From contig ONND01000002.1 in NCBI GenBank assembly GCA_900319105.1, positions 62,001 through 126,000 of the forward strand: a DNA stretch of 64,000 bases, written 5' to 3'. Below the pieces are notes generated by a model that saw nothing but the letters and a program-made list of their open reading frames with translations, did no database searches and was not told where the DNA came from. Each line of letters starts with the position of its first letter. Position 1 is the first letter of the stretch. Origin of the DNA: an uncultured Bacteroidales bacterium (GTDB taxonomy: Bacteria; Bacteroidota; Bacteroidia; Bacteroidales; Paludibacteraceae). The translations under genes were made by a program, and so were the position numbers. Of the stretch, positions 15,357-23,648 are shown one piece after another.

Positions 15357-17384
15357 ATGAAACAAACAATGCAATGGACGGTGATGGCCGTCGGAGTAGC
15401 GATGATGCTTATGATGAACAGTTGTACACAAGTTTCGGATAGCGAAGTTCTGACGCAGGGTTTGGAGGCGTCGCTGAGCGCGGCACAGATGCGCGGCGTA
15501 GAGCAGGCGGCGGCGTTATGGACGGAGGCCGACGGGAGCGCGGAGGAGTTCCGTGCGTTCGTGGAAGAGAACCTCTGCAAGAGTGACAGCGAGCGACTGG
15601 TGCTCTTTGAGTCGCTGAGCCGGATCATGGAGAAATGCAATGAGTCGGCGGATATGCTGACGGTGGAGCTGCTGCGGCCGACCCAGTTGACGAACGCCGG
15701 CGAGCCGGCGACACCCGACTGGATCATGTCGGGGTATAGTCCTATGGCGCATTTCACGGATGACATGTTCGCCAACAAAATGGCGTTTCTCACGATTCTC
15801 AATTTCCCGCACTATACGCTGGAGGAGAAGAACAGCCTGGGCCGTAGCTGGACGCGCCGGGAATGGGCGTTCGCGCGCATGGGCGATGTGTTCACCACCC
15901 GTGTGCCGGGGACCGTCAAGGCACAAGTGGCACAGGCGCACGCCGAGGCGGAGAACTACATCGCTGATTATAATATCTACATGGGTAACCTGCGCACGGA
16001 AGACGGCCGTCAGTTATGGCCGGAGGACAAGATCCTGCTCAGCCACTGGAACTTACGCGACGAACTCAAAGCCCAATATAAGGTACAAAGTGACCAAGTA
16101 CAAGGGACAAAGGAAAATGTAGAGAAGCAGGAGATGATCTACCAGGTGATGCAACGTATCGTGCGCCAGGAGATTCCCCAAGCGGCGATCAATAACCCCG
16201 ATTTTATCTGGAGACCTTATGAAGGAGTGAATGAGGGAGCGAGAGAACCTTATACCCGTTACGCGCATATCTTGAAGACCGCCAAAGCCTATTTCGCCGA
16301 AGACCCGTACTGTCCTGCCGCGCCGACGGCTATCCAGCGCAATTTCGAGGAAGGCATGGAGATCCCGGCGGAGGAGTTAGACAGCCTCTTCCGCGCCCTG
16401 TTAGGGTCGGAGCAAGTGCAACAAGTGGCTTCGGTCATCCGTGATCGTTTAGGCCGCGACCTGCGTCCGTACGATATATGGTACGACGGATTCAAGGCCC
16501 GTGCGTCGCTCAATGAGGACGATTTGAGCGCCAAGACCCGCCAGCTCTATCCCGATGCGAACGCTTTTGCAGCGGATATGTGGCGGCTGATGACCCGGAT
16601 GGGTTTCTATAGCGAGGACGCACGGAATATTGCCCATCGCATTGCCGTGGAGCCCGCCCGCGGTTCGGGACACGCATGGCCCTGCCTGGGGCGCAAAGAA
16701 GATGCCCGCCTGCGGACCCGCATCGCACCAAGCGGGATGGATTACAAAGGCTATAATATCGCCGTCCATGAGTTCGGTCATTGCGTGGAGCAGATCCTCG
16801 ACATGTACTACATCGACTATTATATGCTCTCGGGCGTACCGAACACGGCTTACACGGAAGCGAGCGCTTTCCTATGGCAGCAACGCGACCTCAAACTGCT
16901 GCCGGGTAACACCGAACCACTCTCCGGCGCGATGACCAAGGAGGCGGTGTTTGACCAGTTCTGGTCGATGTACGAGATCATGGGGGTGAGCCTCGTGGAT
17001 ATGTCGGTCTGGCGCTGGATATACGATCACCCGAAGGCGACACCCAAGCAGCTATGCGAAGCGACGATCGCTATCGCACAGGAGGTGTGGAACACGTACT
17101 ACGAGCCGGTCTTGGGCGAACATGACTGCGTGCTGTTGGGTATCTACAGCCACATGGTGGATGTACCGATGTACCTGCCGAACTACCCGTTAGGGCACAT
17201 CGTTCAGTTCCAGATAGAAGAGCACCTGTCGCAATACACCGAACCGCGCGATTTTGCGCTGGAGTACATGCGTATCTATCGTTTGGGACGTCTGACTCCG
17301 AAAGAATGGATGGTGCAGGCCGTAGGTGCTGCGCCGTCTGTGGAGCCTATTCTGCACGCTGTGACGAAGGCCTTACAACCCTAA
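15357..17384 (+). CDS. Secreted zinc metallopeptidase lipoprotein (HEFGH, gluzincin-like)
   Basis: 675 residues with a lipoprotein signal (residues 1-23, Cys in LMMNSCTQ). The zinc motif HEFGHCVEQ is at about residues 468-476, with a candidate third ligand Glu in AYTEASAFL about 25-30 residues later. This is the M3/M2-type gluzincin layout, though I cannot fix the family. It should be tethered in the periplasm or on the outer membrane and cleave peptides. A heptad-like run (16078-16115) is translated as KVQSDQVQGTKENV in frame. The gene overlaps the 3' end of the convergent DUF5686-type gene by 12 nt. Confidence 0.75.
   Translation: MKQTMQWTVMAVGVAMMLMMNSCTQVSDSEVLTQGLEASLSAAQMRGVEQAAALWTEADGSAEEFRAFVEENLCKSDSERLVLFESLSRIMEKCNESADMLTVELLRPTQLTNAGEPATPDWIMSGYSPMAHFTDDMFANKMAFLTILNFPHYTLEEKNSLGRSWTRREWAFARMGDVFTTRVPGTVKAQVAQAHAEAENYIADYNIYMGNLRTEDGRQLWPEDKILLSHWNLRDELKAQYKVQSDQVQGTKENVEKQEMIYQVMQRIVRQEIPQAAINNPDFIWRPYEGVNEGAREPYTRYAHILKTAKAYFAEDPYCPAAPTAIQRNFEEGMEIPAEELDSLFRALLGSEQVQQVASVIRDRLGRDLRPYDIWYDGFKARASLNEDDLSAKTRQLYPDANAFAADMWRLMTRMGFYSEDARNIAHRIAVEPARGSGHAWPCLGRKEDARLRTRIAPSGMDYKGYNIAVHEFGHCVEQILDMYYIDYYMLSGVPNTAYTEASAFLWQQRDLKLLPGNTEPLSGAMTKEAVFDQFWSMYEIMGVSLVDMSVWRWIYDHPKATPKQLCEATIAIAQEVWNTYYEPVLGEHDCVLLGIYSHMVDVPMYLPNYPLGHIVQFQIEEHLSQYTEPRDFALEYMRIYRLGRLTPKEWMVQAVGAAPSVEPILHAVTKALQP
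16078..16115. repeat. Degenerate heptad run inside the metallopeptidase gene
   Basis: GGTACAA, GTGACCAA, GTACAAG, GGACAAA-type units, in frame. Similar ACAAAGT units occur at 19702-19735, 29770-29800 and 30415-30447. Confidence 0.6.
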
Positions 17385-19763
17385 GTGAATACGGAAACGC
17401 ATCGCCCATCGGATAGAGGGCGAGAGGGACCAGACGGAGTAGAGATCGCACACACGGAGAATATTTCCGATACCGACGCCGAGCTCGGCGTAGAATGTGC
17501 TATTGGCTGTTAGCTGTTGGCTATTGGCTGACAGATAGCCATAGGCGAGTTTGGTTTCGACGAGCTCGCGGAGGTGTAACCACCGTATTCCCGGAATCGT
17601 ATTAAAGAGAATACCGTGCCCGTTCCACTCGGCCTGGAGCGTCACGTACTTATCGGCGAGCAGCTCGTAGCCGTGCAACAGGGTGAAGCGGTACGGGTCA
17701 TAGGCATAACCCTGGTTGCCGTTCGCCTGCCATAGAAGGGTCTGCGGCAGATGGCCGAAGATAGCCCCCATGCGGAAAGCGTAGTTCAGCGTACCTCCCA
17801 TCCCGAGATTGGCGTGCTGGGTTAGCATGATACGAAGATGGGCGTAGAGTCGGCTATTGGCTATTGGCTGTTGGCTGTTGGCCCAATGACCGGCTTCGAG
17901 GCCGAGGTAGAGCACCGGGTACTTGGACGAATAAGCGTAACGACGGAGGAAATAGCCGTCGTATTTTTTTTCGCCCCAAGAGAGACGCCCGATGAGCGAG
18001 AGGGACTGATAACTGACATCTGATGTCTGATCGCTGATGTCTCCGGCTTGCCAGCCTGCGCGGACATAAGCGTGCGTCTCTACGGCAAACGAATGACCTA
18101 AACGTGTGTCGAGACGATCCATCCAGTCGGCGAACCAATGTAACTGCACCTGCCGGCGACGCAACGCCGTGTTGACGCACTGTTTATCGCGGTACAGCGC
18201 TTCGAACGCATAGGAAGTAAAATCAAAATTACCCCAACCCATCGAGTTCTCCCGTAAGAGGCGGTCGAAATCATCGACCTCCGACCATGCGTACCGGTCG
18301 CTGTACTCGAGTTGCAGGATATTCCGGCGCAGGGTAGGCAGGTTGATGGATATACGTCCCAGTCCTTTTGCCCGGCGGTCCTTGAACCCATAACCGACCG
18401 CCGCCTCGAGTGATATCACTTTCGAGAACTTCTCATTCGTACGGAAAGGCAGACCGACGTGTACGCCTTCGTGGCGGTTGATCTGCAAGATCTCTTCGAT
18501 ATGCCCTATATCGACAGGGGTGCCGGTGGGGATATAACCGGTGGTGGCGATGGTAGCAAACCATTTGGCGGCGCGGATGACAGGCAAGGAGTCCAGCGCC
18601 TGGAAAGCGGAGTCGGTGGGGGTAAGACCGTCCTGCGGACTGACAGACCGCTCCGCTGACAGACCGTCCTGCGGACTGACAGACTGTTGCGCGGTAGGAT
18701 TTGTAAGGGAGGTGGTGATGAGTAAGGACGGGAAGACCGTGCCAGCACGCTCCGCTTTGATGGAGACGTCAAGGATCGCGGAGAGCTGCTCGTCAGCGAT
18801 CGATCCGTCGGCCGCAAGGACCTGCGAGACATGCACCGTGTTGATATAATTGACCGCCACTTCCGCCGGCACGTACGCATGGATCGAGCGGAGGGCAAAA
18901 GTGATGGTGTCAATGACCATTTCGCCGTTGAAGGTGGCGTAGAACGGATTACGGGTGCGGAAATGAATAGTGTCAGCTCCTACGAGATAATAGCGGTAGT
19001 AGAGGTTACCTCCGGCGGCGAGGGGCGAGAGGAAAGCGTGCCCCATGATAGAGACCGAGTTGGCGTAGAAATTGAGGTTGCCTTCGCTACCTAAGTACGA
19101 TGAGTAGTCGGCATCGCTGAGGATGAGTGTCCGGCTCTGCTGATCGTTGGCGGGGATCATGTCTGTGCCGGAGAGCCGGAACGACTGGGTCTGGCGGTAT
19201 AGCGGTAGGATATACGTGGAGTCTTCTTGGGCAATCATTCCTGCTTGCAAGCTGCGCCAGAGGGCCCGGCGAAGATGCCTTTTGTTGATATGCGAGACGT
19301 AGAGCGTCTGTTCGCGTTTCGCTTCAAAACTCCGGTCTTTATGCAGCGTACGGTCGTTCTTGGCACGGTGTTCCCGGACTTTGCGCAAGAGCTCCAGAGC
19401 CGGGTTCTCGTTCGGCGCGACCACCACTTCGGTCAACAGTGCCGCTTTCTCCCGCATGGAGACCTGCAGTCCTGCCATGGCACCGGGTGTGATCTCAAAC
19501 CGCTGGGTGTAATAACCGACGGCGGAGAAGACGAGTTGCGCCTTATCCGTCATATCGACCCGCAAGGCGTACGCTCCGCTTGCATCGGAGGTCGTTCCGA
19601 TCTTCGTGCCCCGGAAATGAATATTGACGTTCGGGATCGCTTCGCCTGTCGCCTCATTGACCACTTCGCCGACGATGATCGTCTCCGTTGCAAGGCAACG
19701 AAAGGTACAAAGGAACAAAGTACAAAGTACAAAGGCTACTATTTTTGATTGGCGGGATGACAT
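17373..19763 (-). CDS. DUF5686/carboxypeptidase-regulatory-like outer-membrane protein
   Basis: 796 residues. After a signal peptide (MSSRQSKIVAFVLCTLFLCT..., cleaved near LATE) comes a CarboxypepD_reg-like beta domain (GEVVNEATGEAIPNVNIHFR to QLVFSAVGYYTQ). A long region with DUF5686 features and a C-terminal outer-membrane beta-barrel-like part ending MRFRIHLGL follow. It is probably an outer-membrane protein of unknown substrate. I chose the start at 19763 for its signal peptide; it overlaps xerD by 25 nt. The hydrophobic core of the signal peptide is encoded by a heptad repeat. Three more heptad arrays and an SVSPQDGL duplication lie in the gene, all in frame. Confidence 0.75.
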   Translation of the reverse strand: MSSRQSKIVAFVLCTLFLCTFRCLATETIIVGEVVNEATGEAIPNVNIHFRGTKIGTTSDASGAYALRVDMTDKAQLVFSAVGYYTQRFEITPGAMAGLQVSMREKAALLTEVVVAPNENPALELLRKVREHRAKNDRTLHKDRSFEAKREQTLYVSHINKRHLRRALWRSLQAGMIAQEDSTYILPLYRQTQSFRLSGTDMIPANDQQSRTLILSDADYSSYLGSEGNLNFYANSVSIMGHAFLSPLAAGGNLYYRYYLVGADTIHFRTRNPFYATFNGEMVIDTITFALRSIHAYVPAEVAVNYINTVHVSQVLAADGSIADEQLSAILDVSIKAERAGTVFPSLLITTSLTNPTAQQSVSPQDGLSAERSVSPQDGLTPTDSAFQALDSLPVIRAAKWFATIATTGYIPTGTPVDIGHIEEILQINRHEGVHVGLPFRTNEKFSKVISLEAAVGYGFKDRRAKGLGRISINLPTLRRNILQLEYSDRYAWSEVDDFDRLLRENSMGWGNFDFTSYAFEALYRDKQCVNTALRRRQVQLHWFADWMDRLDTRLGHSFAVETHAYVRAGWQAGDISDQTSDVSYQSLSLIGRLSWGEKKYDGYFLRRYAYSSKYPVLYLGLEAGHWANSQQPIANSRLYAHLRIMLTQHANLGMGGTLNYAFRMGAIFGHLPQTLLWQANGNQGYAYDPYRFTLLHGYELLADKYVTLQAEWNGHGILFNTIPGIRWLHLRELVETKLAYGYLSANSQQLTANSTFYAELGVGIGNILRVCDLYSVWSLSPSIRWAMRFRIHLGL
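17500..17531. repeat. Heptad repeat (TTGGCTA/TTAGCTG type) in the DUF5686-like gene
   Basis: Units CTATTGG, CTGTTAG, CTGTTGG, CTATTGG; translated as SANSQQLTANS in frame. Confidence 0.75.
17853..17881. repeat. Heptad repeat (CTATTGG type) in the DUF5686-like gene
   Basis: CTATTGG, CTATTGG, CTGTTGG, CTGTTGG; translated as ANSQQPIANS in frame. Confidence 0.75.
18006..18041. repeat. Heptad repeat (TCTGATG type) in the DUF5686-like gene
   Basis: AACTGACA, TCTGATG, TCTGATC, GCTGATG; translated as GDISDQTSDVSYQS in frame. Confidence 0.65.
18626..18687. repeat. Tandem duplication encoding SVSPQDGL twice
   Basis: GACCGTCCTGCGGACTGACA occurs twice around a GACCGCTCCGCTGACA variant, in frame in the DUF5686-like gene. 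Confidence 0.7.
19702..19735. repeat. Heptad repeat (ACAAAGT type) encoding a signal-peptide core
   Basis: AGGTACAA, AGGAACAA, AGTACAA, AGTACAA, AGG. On the minus strand this reads as FVLCTLFLCTFR, the hydrophobic core of the DUF5686-like protein's signal peptide. It also lies just after the xerD 3' end. Confidence 0.75.
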
Positions 19764-20650
19764 TTGAGTATCGCATTGCGCAGGTCCTGTACGTTGACAT
19801 GCGTGTATATCTCGGTTGTAGCGAGATCTTCGTGTCCGAGCAGTTGCTGGATGATACGCAGGTCGGCGCCGTTCTGCAGCAGATGGGTGGCGAATGAATG
19901 CCGGAGGGTGTGGGGGCTGACAGTCTTGGTGATGCCTGCTTCGGAGCAGAGGCGGCGGACGATCGTGAAGACCATCGCGCGGGTCATGGGGCGGCCGTAA
20001 CGGTTCACGAAAGCTGTATCTTTCGATTCCGGTTTGAGAGGCCACGTAGCGCGATCCTGCATCCAGTAGCCGAACCACTCTTCTGCAACCGGAGAGAGCG
20101 GCACAAGGCGCTGCTTCGAACCTTTTCCGTCGATCAGCATATAATGCTCGTTGAGGTATATCTGACTCAGACGCAGGTTAACCAACTCACTCACGCGCAG
20201 TCCGCTGCCGTACAGGATCTCCATCATGGCACGGTTACGGTGACCTTCGTTCGAACTGAGGTCGATCGCCGCCATCATCCGGTTGATCTCATCCAGCGAG
20301 AGGACGGTAGGCAGATGCTTGGATTTGCGAGGACCTTCGAGCAACTCCGAAGGATCCTGGTCAATATAATCCTTGTACAAGAGAAAACGGAACCAGGAGT
20401 GAATGCCGGCGAGGACACGTGCCTGCGTCGCTTCCGACCGGATATCTTTGAAGGTCTCGAAAATGAAATCCTGCAGGGCGTCAAAATCCATCCTGACGAA
20501 ATCCACGCCGTGCTCCCCGGCATACGTGCGCAGTTTCTCCAGATCCATTTCGTACCCTTCCACCGTGTTGAGCGAATAGCCGCGCTCCAAACGCAGCCAG
20601 GTATGATACTCCTTGAGAAGAGCCTCGTCCGATGTTATTTCTTTACCCAT
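19739..20650 (-). CDS. xerD: Tyrosine recombinase XerD
   Basis: 303 residues. The N-terminal SAM-like core-binding domain (1-110) precedes the catalytic domain. Catalytic residues are all present: Arg152 (GSGLRVSEL), Lys about 176 (DGKGSKQR), His247-x-x-Arg250 (SPHTLRHSFATHLL), His273 (LLGHEDLATT) and Tyr282 (IYTHV). Length and motifs fit the chromosome-dimer resolvase rather than an integrase of an element. Its start overlaps a lipoprotein gene by 16 nt and its end overlaps the DUF5686-like gene. Confidence 0.92.
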   Translation of the reverse strand: MGKEITSDEALLKEYHTWLRLERGYSLNTVEGYEMDLEKLRTYAGEHGVDFVRMDFDALQDFIFETFKDIRSEATQARVLAGIHSWFRFLLYKDYIDQDPSELLEGPRKSKHLPTVLSLDEINRMMAAIDLSSNEGHRNRAMMEILYGSGLRVSELVNLRLSQIYLNEHYMLIDGKGSKQRLVPLSPVAEEWFGYWMQDRATWPLKPESKDTAFVNRYGRPMTRAMVFTIVRRLCSEAGITKTVSPHTLRHSFATHLLQNGADLRIIQQLLGHEDLATTEIYTHVNVQDLRNAILKCHPANQK

Positions 20651-21195
20651 GGTTGTAATACGCCTTGGAAATGCGTCTCATAGGTGACGTTAGCGTTGTA
20701 TTCGTTGCGGTAGTACAAGGTGAGTTGCAGGTCCTTGAGGTGGTTCGTCGTGTCGCGTACCACGAAGGTGCAACTGTCCATCGTCCGGTAATACTGCATC
20801 TTCCCGTTCTCGACGTAGAGCAGATAGAGACCTCCGGGGGTGCCTTCATAGTCGCGTCCGGGCAGGCAGGTATAGGGCAGGGCTGTGGTGTCCGACCGAT
20901 ACGTACCGGCAAGCAACGAGTCCGAGCCTGTGGCAACAAAGATATCCGAGAGGTAGAGGTTATACCCCGTGCCCTGCATCCGATGAGCGGAGTCCAGAGA
21001 CAGACCCTCGGAATAGAGATCGAGTGCGACTACCGAATACGGCACCGAGTCGTAACACCGGCCGTACCGCTCTTCCCAGCCTGTTTCGTATTTCTCGGGG
21101 AAGATCGTCCTGTTCTGTACCTTGATGGGTTTGCATGCAACAGCCATGACGGCCATCACCCAACACACCATGATTTGTATATATTTCCCTTTCAT
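20635..21195 (-). CDS. Small lipoprotein of unknown function
   Basis: 186 residues. The signal ends in a lipobox-like VMAVACKP (Cys about 21). The rest is a beta-rich domain with many Tyr and Asp (CYDSVPYSVVALDLYSEGL, YNLYLSDIFVATGSD, DLQLTLYYRNEYNANVTYE). No known motif seen. It is encoded between a LolC/E-like permease and xerD and overlaps xerD by 16 nt, so it is co-transcribed. Confidence 0.65.
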   Translation of the reverse strand: MKGKYIQIMVCWVMAVMAVACKPIKVQNRTIFPEKYETGWEERYGRCYDSVPYSVVALDLYSEGLSLDSAHRMQGTGYNLYLSDIFVATGSDSLLAGTYRSDTTALPYTCLPGRDYEGTPGGLYLLYVENGKMQYYRTMDSCTFVVRDTTNHLKDLQLTLYYRNEYNANVTYETHFQGVLQPWVKK

Positions 21196-21196
21196 A

Positions 21197-22411
21197 TTAC
21201 ACCTTCATTTTCCTCGCCGGGTACCACGCGGCAACAAAACCGAGCGCCAAGACGATCAGCGCCACCATCACGACGTCGCCTGTCTGTACCTGTACCGGGT
21301 ATGCGGAGATGATATATTGCATGCCTGAACCGAGACGGAGCCATCCGTAGTGCTGTTGGCCGAGGCAGAGCAGCACGCCGATAACAAGGCCGGTGACGGT
21401 ACCGAGCATCGAGATCAGCCATCCCTCCAGGAGGAAGATGCGGCGGATCATAGGCTCATCGGCTCCCATGTGCGAGAGGATGCGTATATCTTCTGTCTTG
21501 TCGATGATCAACATGGAAAGCGACCCGATGATATTAAAGCTGGCGATGAGCAGGATGAAGACCAGCAGCACAACGGTCAGCAGTTTCTCGATCCGTAAGA
21601 TCCGGAAGAAATCCGCCTGCTGCTCGTAGCGGTTTAGTACTTTGTAGCCGGGACCCAAGGTTTTAGCTATTAGCTTTTGGCTGTTCGCTATTGGCTTTCC
21701 TTCTTTTAATTGTATTCTCAATGCCGTAGCCGTGTGTTCGTCATATTCGAAGAGCCGTTGGGCAAGCGGCAGGGAGACGAGCATGAGCTGGTCGTCATAT
21801 TCTATCTGGTTGACGGCGAACGTGCCGGCGATGAAAGCATGCTCGTGCAGGAGCGACTGGTCGGGTCGCAGGAGGTTGATCCGTCCCGTGCGCTTGGGAG
21901 CGTACAGGTGCAGGGCACCCGTGAAATGCGCATTGGTACCCAGTTGCGCCGCCAGCCCACGGCCTAAGACCGCACGGTCGAAAGCGCCGTCCCAGACGGA
22001 GTAGAACCCGTCGGTGATGATAGAGTCGATATGTGCCGTACGGGTGAAGAGCGAGTCCACGCCCATGACGCGGGCCGGCATCTGGTGGTCCTTATAACGG
22101 ACGAGCGCCGTCTGCTCCAGTTGCATGGAAACCGCCTCTACATCCTCGCGCGCGTACAAAGAAATGACGGGAAGGGTGTCGGTACGAAGGGTCTGGCCTT
22201 CCGCCGGCACTACCATCAGCTCCGGATCGAACTCGGAGAACATGCGTTCGACCAACTCGCCGAACCCGTTCATGACCGATAGCACGCAGATCATTGCCGC
22301 TGTGACCACAGCGACCGCAGCGGAACTGATGCCCGAGACAATATTAATGGCATTATGCCCTTTCTTGGAGAAAAGGTACCGCCAGGCTATATTTGATTCG
22401 AAAGAAGCCAT
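21197..22411 (-). CDS. LolC/E-type ABC transporter permease (FtsX-like)
   Basis: 404 residues. An N-terminal membrane helix (about 20-45) starts in FESNIAWRYLFSKKGHNAIN, which matches LolC/E N-termini. A periplasmic MacB-like domain (50-270) and three C-terminal helices of the FtsX fold follow. Such permeases release outer-membrane lipoproteins from the inner membrane or act in related export. The ATPase partner is not in this window. A heptad array (21663-21698) is read through as GKPIANSQKLIAKTLG. Confidence 0.85.
   Translation of the reverse strand: MASFESNIAWRYLFSKKGHNAINIVSGISSAAVAVVTAAMICVLSVMNGFGELVERMFSEFDPELMVVPAEGQTLRTDTLPVISLYAREDVEAVSMQLEQTALVRYKDHQMPARVMGVDSLFTRTAHIDSIITDGFYSVWDGAFDRAVLGRGLAAQLGTNAHFTGALHLYAPKRTGRINLLRPDQSLLHEHAFIAGTFAVNQIEYDDQLMLVSLPLAQRLFEYDEHTATALRIQLKEGKPIANSQKLIAKTLGPGYKVLNRYEQQADFFRILRIEKLLTVVLLVFILLIASFNIIGSLSMLIIDKTEDIRILSHMGADEPMIRRIFLLEGWLISMLGTVTGLVIGVLLCLGQQHYGWLRLGSGMQYIISAYPVQVQTGDVVMVALIVLALGFVAAWYPARKMKV
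21663..21698. repeat. Heptad repeat (TTAGCTA/TTGGCTG type) in the LolC/E-like gene
   Basis: TTTAGCTA, TTAGCTT, TTGGCTG, TTCGCTA, TTGGCTT, in frame. Confidence 0.7.
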
Positions 22412-22439
22412 TGGCTATGAGCTATTAGCCATTAGCTTT
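22408..22439. repeat. Heptad repeat between the LolC/E-like gene and rbfA
   Basis: CATTGGCTA, TGAGCTA, TTAGCCA, TTAGCTT; it covers the permease start and supplies the rbfA stop codon. Confidence 0.65.
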
Positions 22440-22767
22440 TTAACAACTCATCGATTCGCTCCATGCGATCGATAGTCTCGTCAAGATGGAAGATGATTTC
22501 CGGAATAATGCGCAGTTGGTGGCGCTCTAAGGTGCCGAGTTCACCGCGCAGGTGGTGGGTGTTTTCCTCTATAAGCGCCATCGTCGAAGCTACCTTGTCC
22601 TGCGGGAAGATAGATAGGTAGATATGCGCAATAGAAAGATCAGGCGTTACGCGCACTTCGCTCACCGAAATCAATGTTCCGTGCAGCGTGCGCGCGTAAC
22701 GCAGCAAAATGTCGCTCATGTCTTTTTGGATCAGACGAGCGATCTTGTGTTGTCTAGTCGACTCCAT
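22432..22767 (-). CDS. rbfA: 30S ribosome-binding factor A
   Basis: 111 residues matching the small KH-like RbfA family: IQKDMSDILLRYARTL, ISVSEVRVTPDLSIAHIYLS, and a C-terminal PEIIFHLDETIDRMERID. It assists 16S rRNA 5'-end maturation during 30S assembly and cold adaptation. Its start overlaps the rpmH stop by one base, so the two share a transcript. Confidence 0.92.
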   Translation of the reverse strand: MESTRQHKIARLIQKDMSDILLRYARTLHGTLISVSEVRVTPDLSIAHIYLSIFPQDKVASTMALIEENTHHLRGELGTLERHQLRIIPEIIFHLDETIDRMERIDELLKS

Positions 22768-22925
22768 TAAAATTTGTGGCGACCCTCGTCGGCAACCGTC
22801 AATTTCTTACGACCTTTTGCACGACGTGCAGCCAATACGCGGCGACCATTTGCGGTAGCCATTCTCTCCAAGAAGCCGTGTTTGTTACGACGCTTGCGTT
22901 GGGATGGTTGGAATGTACGTTTCAT
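22767..22925 (-). CDS. rpmH: 50S ribosomal protein L34
   Basis: 52 residues: [20 protein letters not shown], then [20 protein letters not shown] and KKLTV, the full L34 signature with a short extension. It lies in the large subunit near the exit tunnel. A promoter (22983-23013) precedes it. It is placed before rbfA rather than the usual rnpA neighbour. Confidence 0.95.
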   Translation of the reverse strand: MKRTFQPSQRKRRNKHGFLERMATANGRRVLAARRAKGRKKLTVADEGRHKF

Positions 22926-22982
22926 TGTTTTATTAGTATTTGAGTCCTCTCACGAGGACGGGTTTATACGTTAAAAAGCCTG

Positions 22983-23013
22983 CAAAATTACTGCTTTTTT
23001 TTGAATTGACCAA
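22983..23013 (-). promoter_or_regulatory. Promoter of rpmH-rbfA
   Basis: Minus strand: TTGG (23010-23013, one mismatch to TTGC), 19 nt, TAATTTTG (22983-22990). Confidence 0.65.
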
Positions 23014-23048
23014 ATTTTTTCGCATTTTTTTTGCTTTTGACTGCATTT

Positions 23049-23648
23049 TTAGTCAAAAACCTCCATTAGAACGTCTAATGATTTCGGATTTTGCCATGTT
23101 TCGACGTGTTCTTCGAAATAATGGCAGAGAGCACGAAGCGCTTCTTGGCGTTGCTTTCTGGTGTACGGTGTAGGGTGTACGGTGTAGGGTGTACGGTGTA
23201 GGGTGTAGAGGGGGGAGTCTTCCGGGATGGCGAAGCCTAATTTGGAGGCAAGGCCGACGAGGAAAGCAAGATGGAAATTCTGCGGTTCATCGGTCCGGTC
23301 GAGTTGTTCGACCGCTTGCGCGATGAAATCGTACATCGGTTCGTCCGCCATCGGGTGGCGCAGTACATGGTACAGCACTTCGCTGATGAAGATAGCGATA
23401 GTACGTTTGTAGGGATCGGTCGTGAGCGTACGCGGTACGTAGTTCAGTTGGGCGGTACGGACGGACCGTTCATCCGTCGTCAGTTGGACGATCGAGAGCG
23501 GGCTGTACTTGCCGGCGGCGTTCTTGCGCCCCAGACCATATACCATATAATTAATACGCCCGCCCGCGCGTGTGTAGGCGTGCAGGAGGTGCGCTTTGTC
23601 CGAATGGGGTTGGAGTGAGAGAACGATCGCGTCAGTTGTGCTCAACAT
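23049..23648 (-). CDS. recO: DNA repair protein RecO
   Basis: 199 residues. The N-terminal OB fold starts MLSTTDAIVLSLQPHSDKAH with the usual LLHAYTRAGGRINYMVYGLG. A helical C-terminal domain follows (residues 85-199). RecO loads RecA with RecR on SSB-covered gaps. It is shorter than the usual 230-240 residues. A heptad array (23160-23209) inserts LYTLHRTPYTVHPTPYTRKQ near residues 150-168. The start at 23648 is chosen for the MLSTTDAIVL motif; it overlaps the phosphoesterase gene by 17 nt. Confidence 0.85.
   Translation of the reverse strand: MLSTTDAIVLSLQPHSDKAHLLHAYTRAGGRINYMVYGLGRKNAAGKYSPLSIVQLTTDERSVRTAQLNYVPRTLTTDPYKRTIAIFISEVLYHVLRHPMADEPMYDFIAQAVEQLDRTDEPQNFHLAFLVGLASKLGFAIPEDSPLYTLHRTPYTVHPTPYTRKQRQEALRALCHYFEEHVETWQNPKSLDVLMEVFD
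23160..23209. repeat. Heptad repeat (GTGTACG/GTGTAGG type) inside recO
   Basis: GGTGTAC and GGTGTAG units alternate, three 14-bp periods plus a remainder, in frame. Confidence 0.8.

Noticed and set aside
19764-20078. N-terminal 105-residue extension of the DUF5686-like protein
   Set aside because: It is the xerD coding region read in another frame; the signal peptide begins at 19763.
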